A DNA stretch of 64,000 bases from Acanthochlamys bracteata (lineage: Eukaryota; Streptophyta; Magnoliopsida; Pandanales; Velloziaceae). The stretch is from NCBI GenBank assembly GCA_019914995.1, contig CM034126.1, positions 7,755,001-7,819,000 of the forward strand, given 5' to 3'. Below the pieces are notes generated by a model. It was not told where the DNA came from. It did no database searches and saw only the letters and a list, made by a program, of their open reading frames with translations. A program made the translations under genes and the position numbers. Shown in pieces: positions 45,866-57,299 of this stretch (the stretch's first letter is position 1; each line of letters begins with the position of its first letter).

Positions 45866-47030
45866 ATGGCAAGCATGGACATCCTTGCAACCGAAGGAAG
45901 ATCGTCAAACCGACAATCATTTTTTGATAGCTTGAACTATGGCTATTGGAAGACCAAGATGACTATCTTGGTCTTCCAAGTGTAAGACTTCATATTGTGG
46001 ACATTCATCAAGGATGGACCAATTGTGCCAATAAGGATAGATGCAAATGGAGTTCCCCTGTTCAAGCAAAGTTTCGAATTCATGGACGACAATAAGAAGA
46101 ACATCCTAGTGAACTTAAGATTTGGGACAAGTTGGAGTTCATATATGAAGGAACTACTCAAGTGAAGGAGACTCGCGTTCAGCTTCTCATGCATGACTAT
46201 GAAAACTTCAAAATAGAAAAGGGAGAATTTATCACTCAAATGTTTACTCGTTTCACTAATATTATAATCCTTTGAAAAATCTTGTAAAGTATTTTAGGAA
46301 TGATAACTTGAAGTGGAAGATCATATGTGCGGTACTTCCTACATATAGCTCAAAGATGGATACCACTGAAGAGAACCATGACTTTCCCACCATGTCATTG
46401 GATGAACTCATTGGCAAACTTATGCAAAGGAGCTATACTTGAGGAAATCCGAAGAAGCACCTAATTCTCTAGCCTTCAGGACAACCGAGCAGCAGGTAAG
46501 CTCTTATTCTTTCGATGATGATGAAGATAACATTGCTATATGGATTAGGAAATTCAAGAGCTACCTAAAAAGGAACAAGTGGAAAGGCAAACAAAGAAAA
46601 AAAGACTACAAAGACGATGATGATCAAAAGAGATTGGTATCATTGCATGAAATCGAGACACTACCGTCACGAATGTCCTCTATTGAAGAAAGTAAGAGGA
46701 AGGGTAACAAAGAAGAAGAAAGTCATGGCATCACGGAGTGATGAGAACTCAACTTCTTCAAGTGAATCTGAAGATGAATCTGAAACTGCAAACATGTGCT
46801 TCATAGCAAATGGTGATTCGAAAAATGAGATGAGTGATTCTAATTATGAATTTTCATATGATGAATTATATGATGCTTTCTCTGAATTATATGAGAAATT
46901 TAGAACCTTGAAAAAGATGTATAAATCATTTAAAAAATACATGCATGAGAGTGAAAAGATGAATGAACGATTAACCGAAGAATTAATTCAATGCTTAAGA
47001 ATGCTCCCTTGAACCAACCTAATGCATGTG
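45866..47030 (+). pseudogene. Element B gag, first part
   Basis: ATG at 45866 opens MASMDILATEGRSSNRQSFF and then NYGYWKTKMTILV, the start of Sirevirus-type gag (compare element A NYGYWKTKMTIFI). Frames then shift: EGTTQVKETRVQLLMHDYEN, then FDEL and EELYLRKSEEAPNS regions. A first zinc knuckle is degraded (WYHCMKSRHYRHECP, first Cys replaced by Trp). The acidic linker and coiled-coil start at 46740-47010 (YEKFRTLKKMYKSFKKYMHESEK). Element A interrupts it at 47031. Confidence 0.8.
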
Positions 47031-47035
47031 ATTGT
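47031..47035 (+). repeat. 5-bp target duplication of element A, left (ATTGT)
   Basis: ATTGT directly precedes LTR-A and recurs exactly at 56928-56932, directly after LTR-B. Confidence 0.9.
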
Positions 47036-48670
47036 TATTAGATATTCCTGCAAGATTAACTCAACAGGGGAGGGGTGAATTGAGTTAGTCTATAAAAATT
47101 TTTGTTAAGTTTGTTATCCTACTGGCAGAGAGCTAACAGCCGGCTGTGTTAATACTGTAACCTGCAGACAGAAGAGTTAGTGTGTTTACTGACAGAAGTA
47201 ACAAAGAGTAGTGCTCAGAGTATTTAACGTGGTTCGGCAAAACCCCTTTGCCTACATCCACGGTCGCTCTATCACCAGAGCCAAAGCTTCACTAGACCTT
47301 TAATAAGCTACAAATACACCTAGAGCGAAGTGGTTCGCCAAGCACACATACTCTACCGGGTTTCTTCGCCAAGACAACCCCTACCAGCCTCCTGGACACG
47401 CCTGTCCCCCTGGCTAATTTGCTAGCACTATTACAAGGTCTAAGAGCTTACACCAAGCTCTACACTGAAGCCTTTACCGGTGCTTGCAAAGACCACCTTT
47501 AAACCTGCACGGTGACAAGTTTACAAGAAAATAAACAAATATTGAGTGCAGGATCTATCTCATGAATGTTGAGTGTTTAAGCAGTGATTCAGATGAGATG
47601 ATCGGAGAGATTGCTGAGAGATTTCTTCAGTATGATTTGCAGCAAAATTTGTTTGTGTGGAGTAGTCAAGTTCGTGACCGGCTGTGGGAGTTTTTTTGTG
47701 TAGAGTGGTAGAGTTCTTGTGTGTCTCTGTTTTTGCTTGGATTCTCTCTACTTCTGTTTTCTTTTTGTTCTCTCCCTATTTTTCTCTATTTCTCCACCAC
47801 GTTTCCTCGTTGCTGTGACTCCCTTTTTATAGAGCATCTTTCCTGTGCAGGAGCCGTTGAGGAACGTTGCTGTTGGCGCTCGGTTCTTCACGTCAGAGAA
47901 GGAATGGTGTTGATTAGTAGTTCTTCAGCTGTGTTTGTGCAAAGTCTTTGTTGCATTGAATGCGTTGAAGAGATTTGAATTTGCTGCCAACGGTTGAGTG
48001 CTTAATTCAGCTAAGCTTCTGTTTGAATCTCGGTGAGCTGATGAGTTGATATGGTATGTCCATAATAAATGCAGTGCAGGTTGACCGCTTGACTGATCAA
48101 GGACTTTGACTGCTTTCTTTCCTTGATTATTGAGCTTCCCTTTTGTGTGAAAGTGAAGATGATTCTAACTCTTGTAAATCTTCTGTTTGAGGTCTTTCAG
48201 TCCGTTGTGAGTGCAGGTGATTTTTGAAGGCAAGGAAAACTTCGTTGCTGTTGAACATATGGGTCTGTCCCAAAGCAGAAGTTCGCATATGTTTGATAGC
48301 CAAACAACATGATCAGTAATGTGGCTGTTTATGCATCCTCTCATAATCCCGTATGTTGTTCTCTGTCCCGCTTGTGATGTGACATAGATAGTTGGCTGTT
48401 ATTTAGCTGTGGCATACTCATCCCGTATGTTGTTCTCTGTCCCGCTTCAAGCGATCGAGCAATTTGATCGTGATGTGGCTGTGGCATCCTCTCCCATCGA
48501 TGATGTAGTAGCATAACATTGGTCAGATATGATGGCTGTTTTTTTGTCTTTATAAATTAAATGATCTTTGTTTGTCTAATCCTGCAGACTTGTTTTCAGA
48601 TTATTAGTCTTATATAAATCATAGTTCTTAATTCTTTGTTATCATCAAAATTATCCTTGTATTTCCAACA
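47036..48670 (-). repeat. 3' LTR of element A (LTR-A), 1,635 bp
   Basis: On the + strand it starts TATTAGATATTCCTGC (second base mutated from TG) and ends TTTCCAACA. On the element strand a TATA box TATAAAAAGG lies at 47822-47832. Two copies of a repeat of about 26 bp (TCCCGTATGTTGTTCTCTGT plus CCCGCTT) occur at 48348-48373 and 48421-48447, within the U3 side. No ORF in it looks like a gene. Confidence 0.92.
47822..47832 (-). promoter_or_regulatory. TATA box of LTR-A
   Basis: The minus strand reads CTATAAAAAGGG in mid-LTR, the usual distance from the U3 repeats. The same word is in LTR-C (58075-58084), but the whole segment is deleted from LTR-B. Confidence 0.6.
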
Positions 48671-48950
48671 ATCTCCCCCTTTTTGATGATGACAAACAAA
48701 TTAAGAATTATTGATTTATGTTTTTGTAAGCCATAAATTTGAATTGAAAATTTGCCATACCTTTTCATGACTCCCCCTCAACTGGTGCATCTATTTTACT
48801 TACCTGTTCATTGCTCATGGCTCCCCCTTAGATTGAGCCATAATAATAATTCTTCTTTCTCACCTTTTGATGATTCTTCTTTCTTCCCCTTTAACAATAA
48901 TTCTTTCTCCCCCTTTAACAATAATTCTTCTTTCTCCCCCTTTTGTCATC
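48671..48950 (-). other. Polypurine tract series upstream of 3' LTR-A
   Basis: On the minus strand AAAAAGGGGGAGAT (48671-48684) directly abuts the LTR and is the likely plus-strand primer. Further GGGGGAG or AAAGGGGGAG words occur near 48770-48777, 48823-48829, 48887-48892, 48910-48915 and 48938-48945, some linked by AGAATTATTGTTAA spacers. Several such tracts before the 3' LTR are a described feature of Sireviruses. Confidence 0.8.
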
Positions 48951-49139
48951 TCAAAAAGCTTATGTAATATAGCTAAATTTTAACAGGTAACGAAAAGTTC
49001 AACCATTCATTTAAGCATAGCTGGTGACAAGTAAATAAACATGCAAACATCCAGCCACATAAAACAAACATCTAAACAGGTAATGAAACTAAGCCTAAGC
49101 TAAGTTTTTGACTAGTTATTTCTACGCCTAGATGATGTT

Positions 49140-50599
49140 CTACAGCCAGGAGGTCTGGGACGTTGATGTTTTTGGTTTAGTTGCAGAGGATGGAGGAAGT
49201 ATTGCTACATCCTCATCAACAAAGGCTTGTGAGCAGGAGACTGGTTTGTGAGCTTTGCGTTTTTGGTTCCTACGCTTAGGGGGAAGGCTAGGAACGGTTG
49301 AGGGAGCTGATGGGGGTTCAGAGATAGGAGGTTCAGTGGTAAGAGGTTCAGGTTGGAGCTCTGCTGGGATATCTTTGGACAGTGATTCTTTCGGCAGAGG
49401 AGCTTCATAAACGATAATTGATAATGGCTCAATTTCTGCATCAAGTTCTTCAGTGGCTCCTTTAGCTGGGCATTCTTCAGGTGATTCCATGTGCTTGGTT
49501 GCCTTGTCCAGATACTGAATGATCATTGCTCCCCATATTATAGTAATCTGCATTCATCTGTCCATCCTCCTGCCCATCTTCCCCAGCATTTTCCTCTGCA
49601 TCCATCCGTCTGGGCCTCTCAAATTCATCTTTGGTGACTTGTCCTTTGGGTGCCCTGGTTGGTAGATGGCGTCCTTGAGCTCTTCAAAGGTTGTGTTCAG
49701 CTTCAATTTCCTTAGTTTGCTCAGGGATGGCATTGAGAATGTTTGTCAAGCACCGAGTCACCGAGTGTTGTGGCACTTGCAGAGTTATTGTCAACTGGAG
49801 GGTGCTTGGACGTTAGCATTTCCTCTGCTTCAATGATTCCTCTCAAGAACTTAGCATCCATCCTAATCATCTTCTTCACTTGCAGGGTTCCCATAGGCAC
49901 AGCCTTAAATTGACATATCCTACATATAACATGAGGGTATGGGAAGTGCTTACTGCCAGACTTGGAGACTCTCATCATGTGGTGCAACATCACGGCACAG
50001 AGGTTGATTGACAATTTCTTCATCAACCTCCATAACAGAAAGGCATCGTAGGTGGTGATAATGTTGCGGCTTCCAGACCGAGGAATTATTACTTTGGAGA
50101 TAACATGGCAGAGAGCTCTCGGCAACAGAGGTAAGTGTGCGGCCGATTCATACTAGAGCTTTGTTACAACCTCTGTTTCCAGTGCTTGTTTGAGGTAATT
50201 CAGTTTGGAGTCACTGGCAAGCGGCATCTCCTCCCGGTAAGATAGATCGAGCATTAAGGACATGGATCGCGCTTCCAGGTTGGTCTCGATTTCATTAACC
50301 ATGGTCTGAACAGAGGAGCCTCCCATCGGATGAAGATTGGCGTAGAACATTCTGACACATTCCTCTGAAAATTCTCCCGGCCACTCATTGAACGCTGTCC
50401 ATCCTTGTGCCTCAAAAATTTCATCCACTTCAAGGCCGTAGTAATTGAAGTCGTCGAAATTAACACTTGCCGGCGTCATAATTGGAATTGCTAGCTGCCG
50501 ACTGTATTTCTCGAATTCCTCCTTGCCGATGAATCTCTCGTCATGGTCGTGGACAGTTCTGGAGCTTCTTGCCTGAGTTTTCTGATTTTTCTTGGCCAT
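49140..50599 (-). pseudogene. Accessory ORF of element A between pol and 3' LTR
   Basis: It starts MAKKNQKTQARSSRTV at 50599, on the same strand as pol. The N-terminal domain contains FIGKEEFEKYSRQ, NFDDFNYYGLE, FEAQGWTAF and ECVRMFYANLHP. After one in-frame TAG (50150-50152) it continues SAAHLPLLPRALCHVISKV and LMKKLSINLCAVMLHHMMRV. A frameshift near 49700 leads to a Pro/Glu-rich tail with a basic stretch PPKRRNQKRKAHKP ending at 49140. About 480 residues in all. The globular part resembles the domain called putative plant transposon protein in annotation databases (inference from memory of its FYANL-type motif). It has no signal peptide or clear membrane span, so an env-like role is not supported. 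Element B has a homologue. Confidence 0.75.
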
Positions 50600-50865
50600 T
50601 GCAGAGGTTAGGAGATTTGGCTTAGGGTTTGAGATTTAGGATTCGAGAGGGAGAGGGAAATTTGAAATGAAGACGACAAGTTGTGAGGAGCTGCCTAGTC
50701 GGGTTAGCTTATACTGCATACAGCCTAGTATGAGTCAGCTAGGTCATGTGCTCAGCACGTGACCGGTCAGCTGCTTACTATAGTCCTATCAGTTGCAGTC
50801 GACTGTTGTATGACTGTAATCGTGCTGAAATCTAAGTACGTACAGAGACAAAACAGAGCATAGTT

Positions 50866-53800
50866 ATATGACACATAAATCTATCTCATGGCAGATTTTT
50901 GTGAACGAGTCAAGTCCTAAAGGTTTAGTGAAGATGTCAGCTAGTTGATTCTCAGAATTAACAAAGTTTAACACTATATTATTGCATTCAACATGCTCTC
51001 TAGTGAAATGATGTCTTAAATCTATGTGCTTTGTGCGTGAGTGTTAAATGGGATTTTTGGTTAACTTAATGGCACTTGTATTGTCACAGAATATAGGCAC
51101 ATTCTTAAAATCACAGCCAAAATCAAGAAGTTTTTGTTTTATCCAAAGTACCTAAGAGCAGCAGCAACTTCCAGCGGCTATGTATTCTGCTTCGGCAGTC
51201 GACATCGCCACTGAAGCTTGCTTTCTGGAGCACCATGAGATCAGACAACCTCCTAAAAACTGACAAGAGCCACTTGTGCTCTTTCTATCAAGCTTGCATC
51301 CACCAAAATCAGCGTCAGCATAGGCATATAAGTTAAATTCACAGCCTCTTGGATAGAATAATCCTAATTCCTTAGTTCCTACCAAGTATCTAATGATTCG
51401 TTTTACAGCTATCATGTGAGACTCTTTTGGATCACTATGAAATCTAGCACATAGACATACATTAAATTGAATGTCCGGTCTACTGGCAGTAAGATAAAGA
51501 AGTGATCCAATCATACCTCTATATAATTTTTGATCAACTGCTTTACCTGTCTCATCTCGGTTCAGTTTGCAAGAGGTAGACATTGGAGTGCTTATCTCCT
51601 TGCTTCCTTCCATGCTGAACTTTTTGATCAACTCTTTAATGTATTTGCTTTGACTTATGAATATGCCATTTTTCAGTTGTTTAATTTGCAGACTAAGGAA
51701 ATAATTTAGTTCACCCATCAAGCTCATTTCAACCTCCTCTTTCATCAAGCCAGAAAATTTTCTGCATAGTCTTTCATTAGTGGCACCAAATATTATATCA
51801 TCTACATATACTTGTACAATTAACATGTCATTATCTTCATGCAATGTCAACAAAGTTAGGTCAATCTTACCTCGACTGAAGCCTTTTTCAATCAGAAATG
51901 TGCTTAACCTTTCATACCAAGCTCTGGGAGCTTGTTTCAAACCATAAAGAGCTTTATTCAATTTGTAAACATGATTTGGGCAGCTTGTGTTTTCAAACCC
52001 GGGAGGTTGTTCAACATAGACTTCTTCTTTCAGGAAACCATTTAGAAATGCACTTTTAACATCCATTTGAAAAAGTTTGAAATCTTTATGACATGCAAAA
52101 GCAAATAGTATTCTAATCGCTTCAAGAAGTGCAATAGGAGCATAAGTTTCATCAAAATTTATTCCTTCTTCCTGATTATATCCTTTAGCTACTAGTCTAG
52201 CTTTATTTCTAGTTATGATGCCATTTTCATCTAATTTATTCCTAAACACCCATTTTGTTCATATAATGGATTTATTTGAAGGTTTTCTAACAAGATGCCA
52301 TACATTATTTCTTCCAAACTGATTTAATTCTTCTTGCATGGCAGTGATCCATGAACTATCTATCAATGCATCATCTATGCATTTTGGTTCTAGATTTGAT
52401 ACAAATGCAGAATATTCCATGAAATAATTTTTAAAGTAAGATCTGGTTCTTGTACCTTCATTCACTTCACCTAGTATATTTTCTTGTGGATGGCTGGATC
52501 TGTACTTGAAAGTCTTGCTGGTCTGCTCACGAGTTTCTGTCTGATCAGGTAGAATTTCAGGAGTCTGTCCTTCCTCTGTTATTTCAGCTGCTTGTTCGTC
52601 TGCTGTTTGGGTCTCTATAATCTGTTATTTTTCTGTCGATAGGAACAGCTCTTCTTCTTCTTCTAATCCTGCATCTAGTTCTCGATTTCTTCTCGTGCCA
52701 TTGTTAGACTCATTAAATAATACATGCATAGATTCTTCAACAATCATGGTTCGTTTGTTAAAAATTCTATAGGCTTTTGATGTAGAAGAGTAACCGAAAA
52801 AAATACCTTCATCACTTTTTGCATCAAACTTTCCAAGATTATCTTTCCCGTTGTTGAGGATAAAACATTTGCATCCAAAGATTCTCAAGTAACCGATATT
52901 TGGGATTCTTCCCTTTAAAAGCTCATATGGAGTCTTTTTAAGAATGGGGCGAATGAATGCACGGTTAATAATATGACATGCAGTATTAACGGCTTCTGCC
53001 CAAAAATATTTTGGTAGGTTCTGTTCTATGAGCATGGTTCGTGCCATTTCTACTAGCACTCTATTTTTCCTTTCTACTACACCATTTTGTTGGGGAGTTC
53101 TTGGAGCAGAGAAATTATGTGTTAAGCCATTCGAGTCACAGAATTCATCAAAATAAAAGTTTTGAAATTCCTTCCCATGATCACTTCTAATAGCACGGAT
53201 GATTAGGTTTAATTCTTTTTGAATCTTTTTGAAAAAGCATATGAATGTTTTCAGTGCATCATTCTTGTATGCTAAGAAGTAAACCCAACAGAAACGAGAA
53301 TAATCATCTACTATTACTAGACAGTAATACTTACCTTCCAAGCTTGCTGTTCTTGCTGGTCCAAATAAATTCATGTGTAGCAGTTGTAATGGTTGCTTGG
53401 TTGTGATCACTTGCTTGTGCTTGAATGATGACTTCACTTGTTTTCCTTTGGCACATGCATCACATAATTCATCCAAGCTATAGTTGGCTTCAGGCAGTTC
53501 CTTTACTAGTTTTAGTTTGGACAGTTTTGATAGTATTTTGATGTTGCGATGTCCCCCAACGTCTATGCGAGCCACAATTGCTTTCTGTTGTCTTGCTACT
53601 AAACACATTTTGTTGTTAGGAAGATCATCAATATAGAGTACATAAACATTACCTTCCCTTTTTCCGTTTAGTATTTCTTCTCCAGATGACAGATTAACAA
53701 TTGAGCAGCATTGATTATCAAAATTAATTTTAAAACCGTTATCACACAATTGACTTATGCTTATTAGGTTATGTTTTAATCCTTTAACATGAAGAACATT

Positions 53801-53968
53801 TTCTATGCATAGGGAGGAAGGATTACCTATTTTTTCTATGCCTATTACTTTGCACTTACTGTTGTCTCCAAGGATTACATTTCCACCGAATTGTTTTTGT
53901 AGACTGCTGAAACATTTTTCATTTCCTGTCATATGTCTTGAGCACCCGCTGTCCAAGTACTATTTGCT
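50866..53968 (-). pseudogene. Element A pol: protease, integrase, RT, RNase H
   Basis: The protease site DSGCSRHMTG is at 53956 downward, preceded by a TAG where the family has Trp. The integrase zinc region is partial (GGHRNIKILSKLSKLK...LCDACAKGK, first His region altered). The core has HMNLFGPA, IRSDHGKEF and NGVVERKN, so the second Asp and the Glu are intact but the first Asp is Asn (codon 53369-53371). RT at 51152-52249 has [24 protein letters not shown] and an intact YVDD. RNase H has [18 protein letters not shown] and [10 protein letters not shown], then after a TAG (51149-51151) IKQKLLDFG and a further TAA near 51047. Stops also lie at about 52622 and 52256. The frame is otherwise continuous over 3 kb, so this is a fairly recent insertion. 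Confidence 0.9.
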
Positions 53969-54013
53969 ATTTTTCAGTCAGGTTAGCTCCTCTCCTTCCT
54001 GCAAAAGAAATCT

Positions 54014-56024
54014 TTAGTGTTTAGGTACCCAAATTTCTTTGGGTCCTAAAGAGTTAGTGCTGTTATATTTTCCTTTTGGAACCCATATTATTTTTATTTT
54101 ATTGGTGTTCTTTTTATACCAGCATGAATAAACATTATGCCCTTTTCTGCCACAATGAAAGCATTTAACAAAAAATATTGTAGAGTAAGACATGTTTGCT
54201 GTATGTGCTTTGGACATTAAATTTTTGTTTTGCATCCTTACTGTTGCCATGCCTAAGTGGCTTGTGGAGGGCTGATCATACGTTAAGATTTGTTTACCAG
54301 TTGCCATAGATGCTGGAATGAATCCTATTCCTTCCTTTCTCAGATGTAAATTGCGTTGAGCTCCCAAAGATTGCATCTAGTCTATCCTTTCCATTAACAA
54401 ATCTTGCCAAAGTGATGCTTCTAGGTCGAGGTTCTTACTCTGCAGAGCTTTGTTCTCTTGAAGCGCCTTTGATTTTCTTCCATCAGCTTAGTTTCTTTTA
54501 TGTGCATATTTGTATAATCAGTCATGAATGGTTTAAGATCCGGAATGGTGGGTATGACAGTTTATCCACCTCTCTACTCAATTACTCATTCAACTCCTCA
54601 AGCTCAAAATTTTCTTTATCATGTCTATGCTTAAGCTTTACGTACATCTTGTCGATTCTCCATCCTACATTCGTTTAGTTTGACATGAAGCTTTTCATTT
54701 ATTTGAGTCAAGCGTTTATTTTCAATATGCAGTGCACATAGTTTAGAGTTAATATGATCATAATCTGCATGGAGTGTGTTTTTCATAGCATCAGTTTTGT
54801 CTTCTAAGGCATTTTTTAAAACAAGTATTTCCTTTTTCAGACATTCGTTTTCATCCTTAATTTTATGCATGCATATCTTTATAGTTTTGCAGTCGGTTTT
54901 GGCATGTAGGTGTTTTGCATACAGTTCATCAAAAACATCTTGTAATTGTTCATTAGAATCATCATAGTCAATAGAATTTACCTCATTGTCATCTTCATGA
55001 TCTGCCATCAGACATAAGTTGCTTTCTTCATTTTTCTCTGTCTCAGTCTGACTTTCTAATGAACTTTCATCTTCATCGCTCCAGGCTGCCATAGCTCGTT
55101 TTCTTCTTGTGTCCTTGTATTTAGATCTCTTGAGCAGTGGACAATCGTTCTTGAAGTGTCCTGGCTTGTTGCAGTTGAAGCAGTTGGTGTCCTGTCTGTC
55201 CTCTCCTCTATTGGTTCTTCCAGGAACCCTTCTTTTTCTAAGCTTGTTTCTTCTGAGAAAATTTTTAAATTTACGAGTTAAAAGTGCAATGTCTTCATCA
55301 GAGGAAGAATCACTTACCTGCTGGTCGTTGATCTTTAATGCAATCCCTTCAGGACGTTCATCAATTTTCTTCAGAGATAATTCCTTGGCCATTAGCTTGC
55401 CAATCAGTTCATCCAGTGACATTTGAGGAAAAGTTGGATTTTCCTCTATGGCATCTACTTTAGATCCAAATGTTGGCAAAGACAAACTCTCAATATCTTC
55501 CATTTCAGTTCTTCAGGTTTGAATACTTTTCCTAGATTCTTCAGAGGATTTGTAATGTTAGTAAATCTAGTGAACATCTGAGAAATGGACTCACCTCGGT
55601 TCATCCTGAAGTTTTCATACTCATGCATGAGTAGATTCACTCTGGTTTCCTTGACTTGAGTGGTTCCTTCATACGTTACCTCCAACTGATCCCATATTTC
55701 TTTGGCGAGTTGCAAGCACCGATTTGGTTGAACTCATTAGGATCCAAATAAGACAATCTGAAGGTTCATAGCTCTGTCATTCATTGATATGACCTTGTTA
55801 TCTTCATCATTGTATTCTCGTTCAGACTTGGGGATACGTATCCCATCTGGACCAATTTTGGTTGGAAGGATAGGTCCATCTCGTATGATCTTCCATAGTG
55901 TGAAGTCTTGTGCTCGAATGAAGATTGTCATCTTAGTTTTCCAGTAGCCATAATTTGTTCCATCAAAGAGTAGTGGTATGTTGGAGGATCTACCTTCAAA
56001 AGCTATAAGAATAAGGTTAGCCAT
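54014..56024 (-). pseudogene. Element A gag with coiled coil and two zinc knuckles
   Basis: ATG at 56024: MANLILIAFEGRSSN and NYGYWKTKMTIFIRAQDF. Frame changes near 55735 and 55500. Then QLEVTYEGTTQVKETRVN, the MSLDELIGKLMAKELSLKK linker, the zinc knuckle CFNCNKPGHFKNDCP (about 55138-55183), an acidic region, a long coiled coil (54640-54870, heptad-like ENECLKKEILVLKNALEDK), a frameshift, and a second knuckle CFHCGRKGHNVYSCW (about 54110-54165). It forms the particle that packages element RNA. Broken by at least three frameshifts. Confidence 0.85.
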
Positions 56025-56070
56025 AAGGATCTTTTACCTCAAGGATGTTAGACCTTTGATTTTTGGAGTC

Positions 56071-56084
56071 CTGCTCTGATACCA
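56071..56084 (-). other. Primer-binding site of element A
   Basis: The minus strand TGGTATCAGAGCAG begins two bases after the 5' LTR; it is complementary to the 3' end of initiator methionine tRNA. Confidence 0.9.
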
Positions 56085-56086
56085 AT

Positions 56087-56927
56087 TGTTAGATATTCCT
56101 GCAAGATTAACTCAAGAGGGGAGGGGCAGAGAGCTAACAAAATGTGTGGTCAATGCTTTGTAACCTGCAGACGTAAGAGTTAGTGTGTTTTGTGATTCGA
56201 CAAAGAGTAGTGCTCGCAGTATTTAACGTGGTTCGCAAAACCCTTTGCCTACATCCACGGTCGCTCTATCACCAGAGCCAAAGCTTCACTAGACCTTTAA
56301 TAAGCTACAAATACACCTAGAGCGAAGTGCTTCGCTAAGCACACATACTCTACCGGGTTTCTTCGCTAAGACAACCCCCTACCGCCCTCCTGACACGCCG
56401 TCCCCTGGTGATTTGCTAGCACTATTACAAGGTCTAATTTGAACATATGGGTCTGTCCCGAACAGAAATCTGCATATGTTTTGATAGCCAAACAACTGAT
56501 CAGAATGTGGCTGTGCATCCTCTGTCCTGTATGTTGTTCTCATCCCACTTCAATAGAGCATAAAGATTGGTCATTATTTAGCCGTGGCATACTTCCCGTA
56601 TGTTGTTCTTTGTCCCGCCAGATAGTAGTATAGCATTAGTTTGTTATTTAGCTGTGGCATACTCATCCCATATCTTTGTTCTCTGTCCCGCTTGCAATCA
56701 GCGATTGGTCGATGATGTTTGCTGTGGCATCCTCTGTCCCGTGTGCTGTCCTCTGTCCAGTATATAGTAGCATAACAGTTGGCTGTATGATGGCTGTTTT
56801 TGTCTGTTGTAAATTAAATGATCTTTGTTTGTCTAATCCTGCAGACTTGTTTTCAGATTATTAGTCTTATATAAATCATAGTTCTTAATTCTCTGTTAGC
56901 ATCAAAATTATCCTTGTATTTCCAACA
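56087..56927 (-). repeat. 5' LTR of element A (LTR-B), 841 bp, internally deleted
   Basis: The ends match LTR-A (TGTTAGATATTCC...TTTCCAACA). At about 56437 the sequence jumps from ACAAGGTCTAA to TTGAACATATGGG; LTR-A has about 810 bp between these points (47443-48251), including the TATA box. The U3 repeat motif is present in four diverged copies (56524-56758), against two in LTR-A. Confidence 0.92.
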
Positions 56928-56932
56928 ATTGT
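56928..56932 (+). repeat. 5-bp target duplication of element A, right (ATTGT)
   Basis: Exact match to 47031-47035. Confidence 0.9.
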
Positions 56933-57294
56933 GATGCTATAAAATCTGAAAACATTAAGCTCACCGAATTGTATGATGTGCTCCTTGAAAATGAAAATCT
57001 TATGCTTGAGAAGGAAAGGCTAAAAATCAAAAAGACTAAATTAACAAATGAAATGGCCGACTTGCATACTGCCCTTGCCAAATTTGTACGACATAAGAAA
57101 AGACTTGATGTAATGCTCGGATCTCACAATGACATCTTTAGAAAGGAAGGAATCGGTTTTGACCCTAACAACAAGTCCGAGCACCTAAAGAATGTGCGAA
57201 CTGTAAGTACTTCCTGTACACCCTTTGTTATTTGTTTTCAATGCAATACGAAGGGTCATGTTATCAAATTTTACTAGTACAAGAAAAATGAAAA
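56933..57294 (+). pseudogene. Element B gag, second part
   Basis: It continues the coiled coil interrupted by element A (SENIKLTELYDVLLENENLM, KERLKIKKTKLTNEMADLHT) and ends in a zinc knuckle CFQCNTKGHVIKFY, in which the fourth metal ligand Cys is Tyr, followed by a TAG and KKNEKK. The LTR-C insertion then splits it from IWV-type residues at 58877. Confidence 0.8.
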
Positions 57295-57299
57295 GAAAG

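Larger units (their letters stand above)
47036..56927 (-). mobile_element. Sirevirus-like copia element A, both LTRs, 9.9 kb
   Basis: On the minus strand in order: 5' LTR-B (56927-56087), primer site TGGTATCAGAGCAG (56084-56071), gag (56024-54014), pol with protease, integrase, RT and RNase H (53968-50866), an accessory ORF (50599-49140), a series of polypurine tracts, then 3' LTR-A (48670-47036). LTR ends are TGTTGGAAATA...ATATCTAACA. An exact ATTGT duplication flanks the element, so its limits are certain. The coding parts are almost full length but carry several stops and a few frameshifts, and the 5' LTR has a large deletion. Order integrase before RT shows copia; long LTRs, gag coiled coil with two zinc knuckles and multiple polypurine tracts indicate the Sirevirus genus. 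Confidence 0.92.

Noticed and set aside
47721-47978. 85-residue + strand ORF with Phe/Leu-rich start
   Set aside because: Lies inside LTR-A antisense to transcription; frame not kept in LTR-C.
48836-48950. Regularly spaced short repeats resembling a CRISPR array
   Set aside because: This is plant nuclear DNA next to a Sirevirus 3' LTR; the repeats are polypurine tracts with near-identical spacers.
48752-48967. 71-residue ORF with Asn/Ser/Phe repeats
   Set aside because: Antisense reading of the polypurine tract series.
49140-50599. Envelope protein in element A
   Set aside because: The ORF sits where env-like genes occur, but no signal peptide or membrane helix can be read and its tail is Pro/Glu-rich then basic, so I call it an accessory ORF only.
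53805-54017. 70-residue + strand ORF
   Set aside because: Antisense shadow of element A protease region.
54776-55426. + strand ORFs of 63 and 105 residues
   Set aside because: Antisense shadows of element A gag coiled coil and zinc knuckle.
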